A stretch of DNA of 64,000 nucleotides, taken from the NCBI RefSeq assembly GCF_037890675.1, contig NZ_CP149574.1, positions 186,001 to 250,000 of the forward strand. Direction: 5' to 3'. This stretch comes from Methylovirgula sp. 4M-Z18 (GTDB lineage Bacteria; Pseudomonadota; Alphaproteobacteria; Rhizobiales; Beijerinckiaceae). This document shows positions 1 to 7,971 of this stretch, piece after piece. Position numbers and translations under genes: made by a program. The notes under the pieces were generated by a model. That model saw nothing but the letters and a program-made list of their open reading frames with translations. It was not told the DNA's origin and searched no databases. Numbering within the stretch: position 1 is the stretch's first letter; each line of letters begins with the position of its first letter.

Positions 1-23
1 CGGGATAAAAACTCTTCTGCCTC

Positions 24-866
24 TCAAGCGTCCTGCGCGGCGTTCGAGGATTTCGGCTTCTGCCAGGCCAGCAGCCGCTTCTCGACCCGCGCCATGATCG
101 CCTCGACGCTCAGCACGATGGCGCCGATCACGAACATGCAGCCATAGACGCCCGGCGAGTCGAAATTGTTCTGCGAGAACTTGATCAGCAGTCCGAGGCC
201 ATGCTGCGCCCCCAGGATCTCGCCGACGATGGCGCCGACGATGGCAAGGCCGAGCGCCACATGCAGGCTGGCGATGATCCAGGTCAGCGCCGACGGCAGC
301 ACGACATTGCGCACCACATCGAGCCGCGAGCCGCCCAGGATGCGGATGTTGTTGACGAGGTTCGGATCGACGCTGCGCGCCCCCTGGAAGGCGTTGAAGA
401 ACACCACGAAGAACACCAGCACCGCCGCCAGCAGCGCCTTGGCCGGCAGGCCGAGACCGAGCCACATGACGAAGATCGAGCCGAGCACGATGCGCGGCAC
501 CGCGTTGAAGAACTTGATGTAGGGGTTGAACACGTCGGCGAGATAGTCGATCTGGCCGAGCAGAATGCCGAAGAACACGCCGCCGACGACCCCGAGCACG
601 AAGCCGACCGCCGCCTCCCACAGGGTCACCAGCACCTGGTACCAGAACGAGCCGAGCGCCGTGCCGTTGATAAGCCAATCGACGAGGCGCACCACGACGC
701 TGCTCGGCGAGGCGGAAATGAACGGATCGATCACTTCGAAATAGGAGAGGATCTGCCAGGTCGCCATCCAGAGCACGAACACGGCCACCTGGCCGATCAG
801 CACCTTCTGGCGCCGGCTTTGCGCCGGGCTTTTCGCGGCGGGTGCGGATGAGGTGATCTCGCTCAT
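24..866 (-). CDS. ABC transporter permease, NitT/TauT (SsuC/TauC-like) family
   Basis: Integral inner-membrane subunit of an ABC importer of the nitrate/taurine/sulfonate class, 280 aa. The protein opens with a short polar tail and then about six hydrophobic segments. The cytoplasmic coupling region with the family EAA-like pattern lies near residues 160-200 (ARSVDPNLVNNIRILGGS, where the ATPase docks). The start is the ATG reading MSEITSS, which overlaps the stop of the upstream ATPase gene by 4 bases, indicating translational coupling. The open frame continues upstream, but that part is only a shadow of the ATPase gene. The substrate cannot be read from the sequence; a binding-protein gene is not seen upstream and may lie beyond the left edge. 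Confidence 0.9.
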   Translation of the reverse strand: MSEITSSAPAAKSPAQSRRQKVLIGQVAVFVLWMATWQILSYFEVIDPFISASPSSVVVRLVDWLINGTALGSFWYQVLVTLWEAAVGFVLGVVGGVFFGILLGQIDYLADVFNPYIKFFNAVPRIVLGSIFVMWLGLGLPAKALLAAVLVFFVVFFNAFQGARSVDPNLVNNIRILGGSRLDVVRNVVLPSALTWIIASLHVALGLAIVGAIVGEILGAQHGLGLLIKFSQNNFDSPGVYGCMFVIGAIVLSVEAIMARVEKRLLAWQKPKSSNAAQDA

Positions 867-1705
867 GGCTTTGCCTTCCCTGCGGCGGCGGGAGCCGATT
901 GGCGGGCATAGGTGCGCTGCACCTCGTCGCGCAAGGCCTCCCAGATCTGATGGTGCAATTCGAGAAAGCGCGGCGTGAACCGGATTTCCTGCAGCGGGCC
1001 GCGCGGGCGCGGCAGATCGATGTCGAACACCGCCTTGACCGTGCCGGGACCGGCGGTGATCACCACCACCTTGTCGGCAAGGCCGATCGCTTCCTCGAGG
1101 TCGTGGGTGACGAACAGCACGGACGGCCGGGTCTTTTCCCACAGCGACAATAATTCGTTCGACATGATGGCGCGGGTCTGCACGTCGAGCGCCGAGAAGG
1201 GCTCGTCCATCAGCAGCATCGTGGGCTTGTTGATGAGCGCCGCGGCGAGGCTCGCGCGCTTGCGCATGCCGCCCGAGAGCTGGTGCGGATAATGGTTCTC
1301 GAAGCCGGCGAGGCCGACGGTGCGCATCCAATCGCGCGCCATGGCGAGCGCGTCCTTGAGCGGCACTTTGTTGAAGATCGGCCCGAGGGCGACATTGGCG
1401 ACAACCGAGCGCCAGGGCAGCAGCGCGTCCTGCTGGAACATGAAGCTCGTGCCCTTGGTGATGCCGTTGACCGGCTGGCCGGAGACGCTGACGCGCCCCT
1501 CGCTCGGACGCTCGAGCCCCGCCGCCATGGTCAAGGTGGTCGACTTGCCGCAACCCGTCGGCCCGACGATGGCGCAGAATTGGCCCGGCCGGATCTCGAG
1601 GGTCACATCGCGCAAGGCGGTCATGGTCTCGCCCACCGGCGACACGAACCTTTTGCTCACCCCCTCAAACGTTACCCCACCAAGCGCAGGCGCTCCCTCT
1701 GCCAT
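863..1705 (-). CDS. ABC transporter ATP-binding protein, NitT/TauT (SsuB/TauB-like) family
   Basis: Cytoplasmic ATPase (280 aa) that powers the permease encoded directly downstream. Visible motifs are Walker A GPTGCGKST, the Q-loop region, the ABC signature LSGGMRKRASLAAAL, Walker B with the D-loop (MLLMDEPFSALD) and the switch histidine in FVTHDLEEAI. These are the features of the SsuB/TauB/NrtD branch. The start ATG is preceded by a strong GGGAGGAG ribosome site about six bases upstream. Gene order is ATPase then permease, overlapping by 4 bases. Substrate class (sulfonate, taurine, pyrimidine precursor or other) is not determinable here. Confidence 0.92.
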   Translation of the reverse strand: MAEGAPALGGVTFEGVSKRFVSPVGETMTALRDVTLEIRPGQFCAIVGPTGCGKSTTLTMAAGLERPSEGRVSVSGQPVNGITKGTSFMFQQDALLPWRSVVANVALGPIFNKVPLKDALAMARDWMRTVGLAGFENHYPHQLSGGMRKRASLAAALINKPTMLLMDEPFSALDVQTRAIMSNELLSLWEKTRPSVLFVTHDLEEAIGLADKVVVITAGPGTVKAVFDIDLPRPRGPLQEIRFTPRFLELHHQIWEALRDEVQRTYARQSAPAAAGKAKP

Positions 1706-1903
1706 CGGCTTCTCCTCCCTCTGTTGCCCGAGCCCCCGTCTGCGATCCCTCTCATCTCAGGGACGAAGCGGTCATGTCGGCGCCGAGCGGCGCCCATTCG
1801 GGCCGCTCTCGTTTGATCGTCGGGAAAATAAACCATCAACCTGTCAAAACGCTGTCACGGAGCGGTGGTCGCCAGATGGCCGTACGCTGTGCGCTTTACG
1901 GCG
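1706..1903. other. Intergenic gap between ABC ATPase and sensor kinase genes
   Basis: About 200 bases without a supported gene. It must hold the promoter of the leftward ABC genes and the 3' end of the sensor kinase transcript. I could not identify a convincing terminator or operator. Confidence 0.5.
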
Positions 1904-3322
1904 TCACGCTGGCGGGTGCGCGGCTTCCAGGGGGAAGCGCAGCAATGCCGTCAGGCCCTTGCCGCCTTCGCCGTCGGCCAGCGTCAGGGTTCCCCCGTTT
2001 TGTTCGGCCAGCAGCAGGGCGATGGAAAGGCCGAGACCGGCACCCGACGCCTTGCCTTTGGACGGGATGCGATAGAAGCGGTCGAAGACGCGTGCGCGCA
2101 TCTCCGGCGGAATCCCAGGCCCGTCGTCAATGACGGCCACGGAGCGCCAATCGCCGGCGTTCGAGACCCGGATCGAAACCCGTCCTCCCGCCTCGTTATA
2201 GCGGATCGCATTGTCGACCAGATTGAGCAGGATCTCATGGATCATGCCGGCATTCGCCGCCACATCGGTTTCGCTCTGCTCGGCCTGAAAATCGAGATCG
2301 ACGTCCCGCTGCGCCGCAATCGGCGAGAGCTGAGCCACCACGTCCGCCGCGACATCGGCCAGGTTGGTGCGCGAACTGTGCGTGTCTTCATGGGTGACAG
2401 CTACCTGGTCCGCGCGGGCGAGCGCGATGAGCTGGGTGATGAGACGCTCCAGATGAATCGCCGACCGCTCGATTTCGGTAATGGCCTGCGTCGCTGTCTC
2501 TTGCTGCAGGCCGGGGCGCTGCAGCAGCCGCAAATGCACCCACAGGGAGGCCAACGGCGTCTTCATCTGATGCGACGCATTGGCAGTAAAATCGCGGACG
2601 AGCTGAAAGGCGCGATCCAATCTGCCGAACAGGAGATTGATCGCCCGAACCGGCGACATGACCTCATCCGGGATCTCGCTTGTGTCCAAGGGCTGCAAAT
2701 CTACGTTCATGCCGACGCCGCGCGCATCGATCTCGTGGCTGAGGGCGGCGAGCGGGCTCAACCCGCGCTCGACCGCGAACCAGCCGAAGATTGCGGCGGT
2801 CAGGATGAGAAGGGCTTCCAACCCGGCCAGGGCCATGTAGAGCTGGCGTTCCGTTTCCCGGCGCGCCAGCCGGGTCTCGGCGACTTCGATGACGATGGGT
2901 CCCGGCTTTCCGTAGATGAGGACGGGCAGGGCGGCGAGGCGAATGGAGCGCCCCAAATAGGTGAGATCGGCGTAACCGACCGTCCCAGGTTCGATGGCCG
3001 TCACGTTCATGCTCGGAAGGTCGGTATAACCGGTGACCGGTTTGCCCTGATAGGAGACGCGGTAGTAAATGCTGTCTGCTGCCGGGGTTTCGAGCATGCG
3101 CAGTGCGATCGCGGGCAGATCGACGACGATGTCGTCATCCTCGACCGCGACGCGTTCGGCGATCGCGCGGACCGAACCATCGAGAACGCGATCATGCGCC
3201 GCCTCGACCGTCCGGTTGATCAAAAGCGCGCCGCCCGCGCCGAGGACAATCGCCAGCGCGCTGGTCGGAAAGAGCAGTTTGACCAGCAGGGCGCGCCGAA
3301 GAGAGGTCGAACGGCGCGTCAC
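1904..3322 (-). CDS. TctE-like sensor histidine kinase
   Basis: Membrane sensor of a two-component system, 472 aa. TM1 lies near residues 14-36, followed by a periplasmic domain of the 2CSK_N type found in TctE-like kinases (DRVLDGSVRAIAERV, then YYRVSYQGKPVTGYTDLP). TM2 is near 165-185. The dimerisation/phosphoacceptor helix carries His251 in ASHQMKTPLASL. The ATP-binding domain shows the N box NLVDNAIRYNE, G1 VIDDGPGIP and G2 GAGLGLSIALLLAEQ. It starts at a GTG that overlaps the response-regulator stop, so the two are co-translated. TctE relatives often control carboxylate or iron uptake; the divergent binding protein at 4087 suggests a transport link here, which is inference. Confidence 0.93.
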   Translation of the reverse strand: MTRRSTSLRRALLVKLLFPTSALAIVLGAGGALLINRTVEAAHDRVLDGSVRAIAERVAVEDDDIVVDLPAIALRMLETPAADSIYYRVSYQGKPVTGYTDLPSMNVTAIEPGTVGYADLTYLGRSIRLAALPVLIYGKPGPIVIEVAETRLARRETERQLYMALAGLEALLILTAAIFGWFAVERGLSPLAALSHEIDARGVGMNVDLQPLDTSEIPDEVMSPVRAINLLFGRLDRAFQLVRDFTANASHQMKTPLASLWVHLRLLQRPGLQQETATQAITEIERSAIHLERLITQLIALARADQVAVTHEDTHSSRTNLADVAADVVAQLSPIAAQRDVDLDFQAEQSETDVAANAGMIHEILLNLVDNAIRYNEAGGRVSIRVSNAGDWRSVAVIDDGPGIPPEMRARVFDRFYRIPSKGKASGAGLGLSIALLLAEQNGGTLTLADGEGGKGLTALLRFPLEAAHPPA

Positions 3323-3984
3323 TTCGTCTCCAAAAGATAGCCCAAGCCCCTGATCGTCCGGATTTTAGGCCCGTCCGGACCCAGCTTCTGCCGCAAGCGT
3401 CCCACATAAAGCTCGACCGCATTCGGCGCGACGGGCTCGTCGAAACCGAAGATTTCCGAGATCAGCCGTTCTTTGCGCACAAGCTTCCCGGCATGGGCCA
3501 TCAGAACGGCGAGAACCGCCAGTTCACGCCGTCGCAGCGCAAGCGGGATTCCGTGGAGGGTTGCGCCGGAGGCGGCTGTGTCGAGCATCAGGGGGCCGCA
3601 GGTCAGGATCGGAGCCAACTTCCCTGTCTTCCGGCGCGCCAAGGCGCGCAACCTCGCTTCGAACTCGTCGATCTCGAACGGCTTGGTCAAATAATCGTCG
3701 GCGCCGAGATTGAGGCAGCGTACCTTTTCGCTGGTCAATTGTGTCGAGGTGAGAATCAGAACCGGAACATTCGATCCGCGGCGGCGCAATTGCCGCAGCA
3801 CCTCGTCGCCGCCCTGGCCCGGCAGCGCCAGATCGATGACGATGACGCCATAATCCTCGGGGATCGCCACGTCGAACGCGTGCGCGCCATCCTCCTCCCA
3901 GTCGATGGCGAATCCTTCGGGGGCGAGGGCCTTTCGCACGCCCGACACCAACGAGGAATCGTCCTCAATCATTAAAATCCGCAA
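3319..3984 (-). CDS. OmpR-family response regulator (TctD/QseB-like)
   Basis: Cytoplasmic DNA-binding partner of the downstream kinase, 221 aa. The receiver domain has the acidic pair (IEDD), phosphoacceptor Asp51 in IVIDLALPG and the conserved Lys in YLTKPFEIDEFEARL. The C-terminal winged helix is of OmpR type (APNAVELYVGRLRQKLG, then IRTIRGLGYLL). I chose the TTG at 3984, which gives the canonical MRILMIEDD opening; an ATG four codons later would clip the first beta strand. It overlaps the kinase start by 4 bases and is divergent from the binding-protein gene at 4087. Confidence 0.9.
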   Translation of the reverse strand: MRILMIEDDSSLVSGVRKALAPEGFAIDWEEDGAHAFDVAIPEDYGVIVIDLALPGQGGDEVLRQLRRRGSNVPVLILTSTQLTSEKVRCLNLGADDYLTKPFEIDEFEARLRALARRKTGKLAPILTCGPLMLDTAASGATLHGIPLALRRRELAVLAVLMAHAGKLVRKERLISEIFGFDEPVAPNAVELYVGRLRQKLGPDGPKIRTIRGLGYLLETK

Positions 3985-4007
3985 CGCGCCCGCCCGTACC
4001 GGTGGTG

Positions 4008-4034
4008 TTGACAAATGAAATGGGAAATTATCAC
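4008..4034 (+). promoter_or_regulatory. Possible sigma70-like promoter for the binding-protein gene
   Basis: A perfect TTGACA at 4008-4013 is followed after 15 bases by TATCAC at 4029-4034, upstream of the ATG at 4087 in the 102-base divergent gap. The short spacer makes this tentative. Confidence 0.35.
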
Positions 4035-4086
4035 ATCTCCCATGTGCTTCAAGAATGGTTGCCGGATGGAAACGCCGAACCCGGAA

Positions 4087-5157
4087 ATGTCCCTCGTTCG
4101 CCGTACCAGCAGCATATTCGTCCTGATAATGCTGGTGCTGTTTCTTGCGCCCCGTGCCACCGCCCAGGAGCGGATCGCGCCCTCGCTTGTGACCGCCAAT
4201 GCCACGACCACGCTGACAGTCTATGCGCAGGCGCCGCTGGCGCGGGTCCGTGACGTTCTGACCGGCTTTACCCATCTCAATCCGGACATCGCGGTCAAAT
4301 ATCTCGAGGTGAAAACCGGCCCGCTTTACAATGCCATGATTCGGCGCAAGGCCCCGGAGAAAATGCCGGACATCATCTGGAGTTCGGCCATGGATCGGCA
4401 GATCAAACTGGCCAACGACGGCTATGCGCTGCAATACGAGCCTTCCGAACTCGACCACCTGCCGCCGCAGCTGAACTGGAAAGACATCGCCTACGGCATC
4501 ACCGCCGAGCCCGTGGTGATCGTCTACAACAAGCGGCTCCTGAGCGAAGCGCAGGTTCCGCACAGCCATGCAGAGTTGACGGAGGCGCTCGACCAAAATC
4601 AGGCGCTCTTCCGCGGCAAGGTCGGCACCTACGATCCGCAGGTCAGCGACACGGGCCTCCTGTTCGTCACGCAAGACCTCGCCGTCACCGCGCGAACCTG
4701 GGATCTCGTCGCGGCCATGGGCCATTGCAAAGTGAGGCTCTATCCGACTTCCGCCGGCATGATCGACGACGTGTCGTCCGGCCGCGTGCTGATCGCCTAC
4801 AATGTGCTCGGCTCCTATGCCATGAAGCGGATGCAGCATGACCCCAATCTGGGGGTCGTGTGGCCGAGCGACTATACGTTGCTGATGTCCCGGGTTGCGC
4901 TCATCTCAAAAGCCTCGCGCAATCAAGAGGCGGCCAAGCGTTTCCTGGACTATCTGCTTTCGGAGGACGGGCAGACGCGGCTTGCCCATGACGGCCTGGG
5001 CCGGGTGCGGGATGGGCTGCAATTCCCCGATATTTCCGTTCCTGTCGACGCGTCTGCGCTCAGGCCCATCGCCATGAACATCGATCTCCTCGTCTATTTG
5101 GACCAGGCCAAACGCGAGGCCTTCCTGAAACAATGGCGCAAATTGATCGACGGGTAG
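4087..5157 (+). CDS. Periplasmic ABC substrate-binding protein (AfuA/Fe3+-type family)
   Basis: Secreted extracellular solute-binding protein, 356 aa from the ATG reading MSLVRRTS. An earlier in-frame ATG at 4015 would put 24 polar residues before the signal peptide and would sit inside the likely promoter, so I prefer 4087. The signal peptide (hydrophobic core FVLIMLVLFLAP, cleavage after about ATA) is followed by TLTVYAQAPLARVRDVL and later VVIVYNKRLLSEAQVPHS, the pattern of family-1-like ferric or carboxylate binding proteins. It is divergent from the TctDE-like regulator pair. No permease or ATPase gene adjoins it, so it may serve as a ligand-presenting accessory to the sensor or work with a transporter elsewhere. 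Confidence 0.85.
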   Translation: MSLVRRTSSIFVLIMLVLFLAPRATAQERIAPSLVTANATTTLTVYAQAPLARVRDVLTGFTHLNPDIAVKYLEVKTGPLYNAMIRRKAPEKMPDIIWSSAMDRQIKLANDGYALQYEPSELDHLPPQLNWKDIAYGITAEPVVIVYNKRLLSEAQVPHSHAELTEALDQNQALFRGKVGTYDPQVSDTGLLFVTQDLAVTARTWDLVAAMGHCKVRLYPTSAGMIDDVSSGRVLIAYNVLGSYAMKRMQHDPNLGVVWPSDYTLLMSRVALISKASRNQEAAKRFLDYLLSEDGQTRLAHDGLGRVRDGLQFPDISVPVDASALRPIAMNIDLLVYLDQAKREAFLKQWRKLIDG

Positions 5158-5341
5158 ATCGAGCGAAGCCGATTATCGTCGCGGAGGTAGCTGAATCGCA
5201 CGAACGGTTATGGTGCGATACGTCTTGAAGCGGGTAGCGACGGTTGAGAGCTCTTGCTCGGGTCAAGCCCTCTGGAGCTTCCACGGCGATAAGTGCCATG
5301 AGCAAAGCCGACGGGCGGCCTTTGCATCGCCTCGCCAGACC

Positions 5342-5566
5342 TTAATGCCAGCACAACGGTTCCGGTCGCTCCGCGATCAGAATGTCGGCCGACGTGCCGT
5401 ATTTCTTACGAAAATCGGTGACGCATGTTCCTTGAATTGCCAAATAGCGTGCAATATTTTCGTCGCTGAGGCCCAGATCGATCAAAGTTGCCAATGTTAA
5501 TTTCGGCCAAGGGCCCAAGCGATCGAATGCTCGTCTTGTCGGCTCATGTCTCATAGCCTTTCCCAC
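5342..5566 (-). CDS. Small hypothetical protein, possibly HTH-like
   Basis: Short orphan gene of 74 aa in an otherwise empty 530-base gap. I prefer the GTG at 5566, which has GGAGGAGG five bases upstream; an ATG four codons later (MRHEPTRRAF) has a weaker site. The central stretch LTLATLIDLGLSDENIARYL resembles a helix-turn-helix core (turn around GLSDENIARY), followed by a basic segment FRKKYG. I do not recognise a family. It could be a small regulator of the convergent or upstream genes. Coding status rests on the ribosome site and plausible composition only. Confidence 0.55.
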   Translation of the reverse strand: MGKAMRHEPTRRAFDRLGPWPKLTLATLIDLGLSDENIARYLAIQGTCVTDFRKKYGTSADILIAERPEPLCWH

Positions 5567-5693
5567 GACAGCCTCCTCCGTGCTCGCTCGTTTGATCAGG
5601 ATTCTGGCGCGCCCGGCCACGATTTCCAGTCCCCCTGGGCGACGATCCGATGCGCAATGGATGCGCAGGCTTGGCGCCGCCCTGGTATGCGTG

Positions 5694-6302
5694 TCACGCG
5701 TGCTTGATCTTCGGCACGCCGAGCGACAGCATCAGCCGGTTGGCCCAGTTGAAAAACGCCGCACTGTGAATCACGTCGCTGATGGCGTCGCCATCGAGGC
5801 CGGCGTCGCGCAAGCGCCGGACATGGTCCGAGCCGAATGTTGAAGGTGTCGCCGAAAGCGCCACGGCTGCCGCGACAATCGCGTCCCACCGTCCATCGAT
5901 CGGCGCGCCGACGCCTTCGTCCAGCAGGCGCTGCACATCCTCGCTGCGCTTCGAGAATTGCGTGGCGAAACGCGCATGCACTGACGCGCAGAAGATGCAG
6001 CCGTTGAAGCGCGACGTCGCCGTTGCCGCAAGTTCGCGCTCGGCGCGCGGCAGTCCGGCTTTCGGATTGTAGAAAATGTCCTTGTCGGTTTTGGTGCGCG
6101 CCTGCAAAATATCCGGGTCGCGGGCGAGCAGCATGAAATAGGCCGATTTGGCCCGTGACGCATCGACGAGGCCGGCCCAATGGCGGTCGGTCAAATCGGA
6201 TTCCTGCAACGGTTCGAGCCACGGCTCCCAGCCGAGTTCGTCTTGCGTGAAGGCCACGGGCTCCGTGTCGGCGACGACCTTGCGAGGTGCAACCTTTGCC
6301 AT
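5694..6302 (-). CDS. Alkylhydroperoxidase-domain protein (Avi_7169-like)
   Basis: Cytoplasmic AhpD/CMD-superfamily protein of 202 aa and last gene of the leftward flavin-monooxygenase/ABC operon. The catalytic-type motif NGCIFCASVHARFATQF is intact, giving a CxxC followed by His as in AhpD (a peroxidase using a redox-active cysteine pair). The start ATG (MAKVAPRKV) has AAGGAGG six bases upstream; a further upstream ATG overlaps that ribosome site and is rejected. Only 17 bases separate it from the preceding CMD gene. The gene set matches from memory a family called Avi_7169, whose biochemical role is not established. A role in detoxifying peroxides from the monooxygenase is inference. Confidence 0.85.
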   Translation of the reverse strand: MAKVAPRKVVADTEPVAFTQDELGWEPWLEPLQESDLTDRHWAGLVDASRAKSAYFMLLARDPDILQARTKTDKDIFYNPKAGLPRAERELAATATSRFNGCIFCASVHARFATQFSKRSEDVQRLLDEGVGAPIDGRWDAIVAAAVALSATPSTFGSDHVRRLRDAGLDGDAISDVIHSAAFFNWANRLMLSLGVPKIKHA

Positions 6303-6319
6303 TTCTGCCTCCTTCATCC

Positions 6320-6919
6320 TTACGCTGCGCGAAGGGCCCGCAATCCGGCTACGACGCGAATTTGAAAGCTCAAGAAGCTCACGAGCTGCGACAATGTGAC
6401 GATGTCATTTTCGGAAAATTTGACGTCGAGCAGCGCGTGGAGCGACGCGGCCTTCGCATCGCGCGGATGAAACACCAGCAGATGCGCGTGTTCGAGTGCG
6501 GCGGCCAGGCGCGCGCCGAGGAGTGCCTGGTGCGTCGGCAGGACCCGATAGTGCGGGCCGTTCTTGTTCTCGCGGACAAGCGGCCCGGAGGGATAATGGC
6601 CATAAGGTCCCTGTGCGGTGCCGCGCACAGCTTCGCGGTCGATCAGATCGGCGAATTCTGGCGCCGCGCTATGATGCAGCAGCCCGTCGCGGTAGAAGGC
6701 GGCAATATCGTCCGCGCCGTGCAAGCCGGCGACGAAGGTCGCGACGGCGAAGCGCTCGCGCAACGCGAGCGTGCCCGCGTCCCGCGGTTCGAACAACGCG
6801 AGATAGCTCTTTTGTGCGTTCTCGCGCGCCTCGGGCCGGTGGCGCCGGATCGCGTCGAGCCGCGAGTCCGCGGCGATGCCGGTCAGATGGTCGATCACAT
6901 CGGCAATGGGTTCACTCAT
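6320..6919 (-). CDS. CMD-domain protein (Avi_7170-like)
   Basis: Protein of 199 aa with an AhpD/carboxymuconolactone decarboxylase-like helical fold but no obvious CxxC; the central part reads RFAVATFVAGLHGADDIAAFY. The start ATG (MSEPIADV) overlaps the stop of the monooxygenase gene by 4 bases, so translation is coupled. It pairs with the downstream alkylhydroperoxidase gene, and both co-occur with a luciferase-like monooxygenase and peptide ABC importer in other bacteria (Avi_7170 family, from memory). The missing cysteine pair suggests a structural, binding or decarboxylase-type role rather than peroxidase chemistry; this is inference. Confidence 0.82.
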   Translation of the reverse strand: MSEPIADVIDHLTGIAADSRLDAIRRHRPEARENAQKSYLALFEPRDAGTLALRERFAVATFVAGLHGADDIAAFYRDGLLHHSAAPEFADLIDREAVRGTAQGPYGHYPSGPLVRENKNGPHYRVLPTHQALLGARLAAALEHAHLLVFHPRDAKAASLHALLDVKFSENDIVTLSQLVSFLSFQIRVVAGLRALRAA

Positions 6920-7971
6920 GCGGTTTCCTTCTCGGGGAGCGCGACGTGCGGTGCAGGGGTTGTTGGGCTTGGACCAGGCCAGCCGAGGGCCGGGGCGACC
7001 TTGCGGGCGGCGAGTTCGATCGACCGCAGGATCAGGGGATGCGGCGGGTCGACCGAATGAACCTGGAAGACGAGGTCGGTCACGCGGGACAGGGTTTTGT
7101 CGGTTGCAAGCGACTCGATCACCTCGTCTGGCGTGCCGAGATGCACATCCATGCCAGCGATGAAATCGTCGAGCGTGTCGCCAGGCATGATCTGGCCCAT
7201 CGCGGCAAAACGAGCCGCGATGCGCCTGAGGCCGATCTCGGCGTAGCGCCGGGCCTCGGCCCGGCTGTCGGCGACAAACACGCTGCGCGACGCCACTATG
7301 CGCGGCGCCCGCCCGGGCGGCAGCGCGGCGAGATAGGCATCGATGATCGGGTTTTGCAGATCGGCAAGGGTGGCCTGCGGCGCGTCCTGGCCGCGCGGCT
7401 GGGTGCGCGACAGCATCAAACCGTCGCCGGCGACACCGGCGCGCGCACCGCCCGCTGCAGAAAACGTCGCCTGCCACACCCGGTCGATCAGATGCGGCGC
7501 GGCGGGATAGAGGCGTGGGCCGTTCGCGCCGCCGAGCGGCCGGCCGGTCCAAGAGTCGAGCACGATGCGCAAATGCGCGCCGAAAATCTCCGACCGCTGC
7601 GCGCTGTCGAGACCGAAGGCGGTGAAGGCGGACGGCGTGCCTCCCGTGCCCATGCCGACCTCGAGCCGCCCACCGGACAGAAGATCGAGCACGGCCGTGT
7701 CTTCGGCGACGCGTACGGGATTTTCGAGCGGCAGCGTGATGATGCCGGTGCCGAGGCGAATGCGCGAGGTTTGCGCCGCGACCTGCGCCAGAAACACCAG
7801 CGGTGCGGGTAGCCCGCCCTCATCCGCATCAAAATGATGCTGCGCGACCCACGCGCTGTCGAAGCCGAATCGTTCCGCGGTGACGATCTGCTCCGTGGCG
7901 AGGCGGTAGCGCTCCTGCGCATCCACGTCATCGAGAAGCCGCGTGAAAAAACCAAGTCGTTTGGCGCTCAT
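6916..7971 (-). CDS. Luciferase-like FMN-dependent monooxygenase (KPN_01858-like)
   Basis: TIM-barrel flavin oxidoreductase of the bacterial luciferase (LLM) superfamily, 351 aa. Landmarks are the N-terminal strand LGFFTRLLDD, FGFDSAWVAQHHF near residue 35, the IRLGTGIITLPLENPVRVAED segment split over residues 70-95, and LLSGGRLEVGMGTGG near 100, all hallmark LLM elements that line the flavin site. It is translationally coupled to the ABC ATPase upstream and the CMD gene downstream, each by 4-base overlaps. It likely oxidises the imported compound using reduced FMN supplied by a reductase encoded elsewhere. Actual substrate unknown. Confidence 0.9.
   Translation of the reverse strand: MSAKRLGFFTRLLDDVDAQERYRLATEQIVTAERFGFDSAWVAQHHFDADEGGLPAPLVFLAQVAAQTSRIRLGTGIITLPLENPVRVAEDTAVLDLLSGGRLEVGMGTGGTPSAFTAFGLDSAQRSEIFGAHLRIVLDSWTGRPLGGANGPRLYPAAPHLIDRVWQATFSAAGGARAGVAGDGLMLSRTQPRGQDAPQATLADLQNPIIDAYLAALPPGRAPRIVASRSVFVADSRAEARRYAEIGLRRIAARFAAMGQIMPGDTLDDFIAGMDVHLGTPDEVIESLATDKTLSRVTDLVFQVHSVDPPHPLILRSIELAARKVAPALGWPGPSPTTPAPHVALPEKETA

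Noticed and set aside
4015-4086. Upstream ATG start for the AfuA-like binding protein
   Set aside because: It would add 24 residues before a good signal peptide and overlap the likely promoter.
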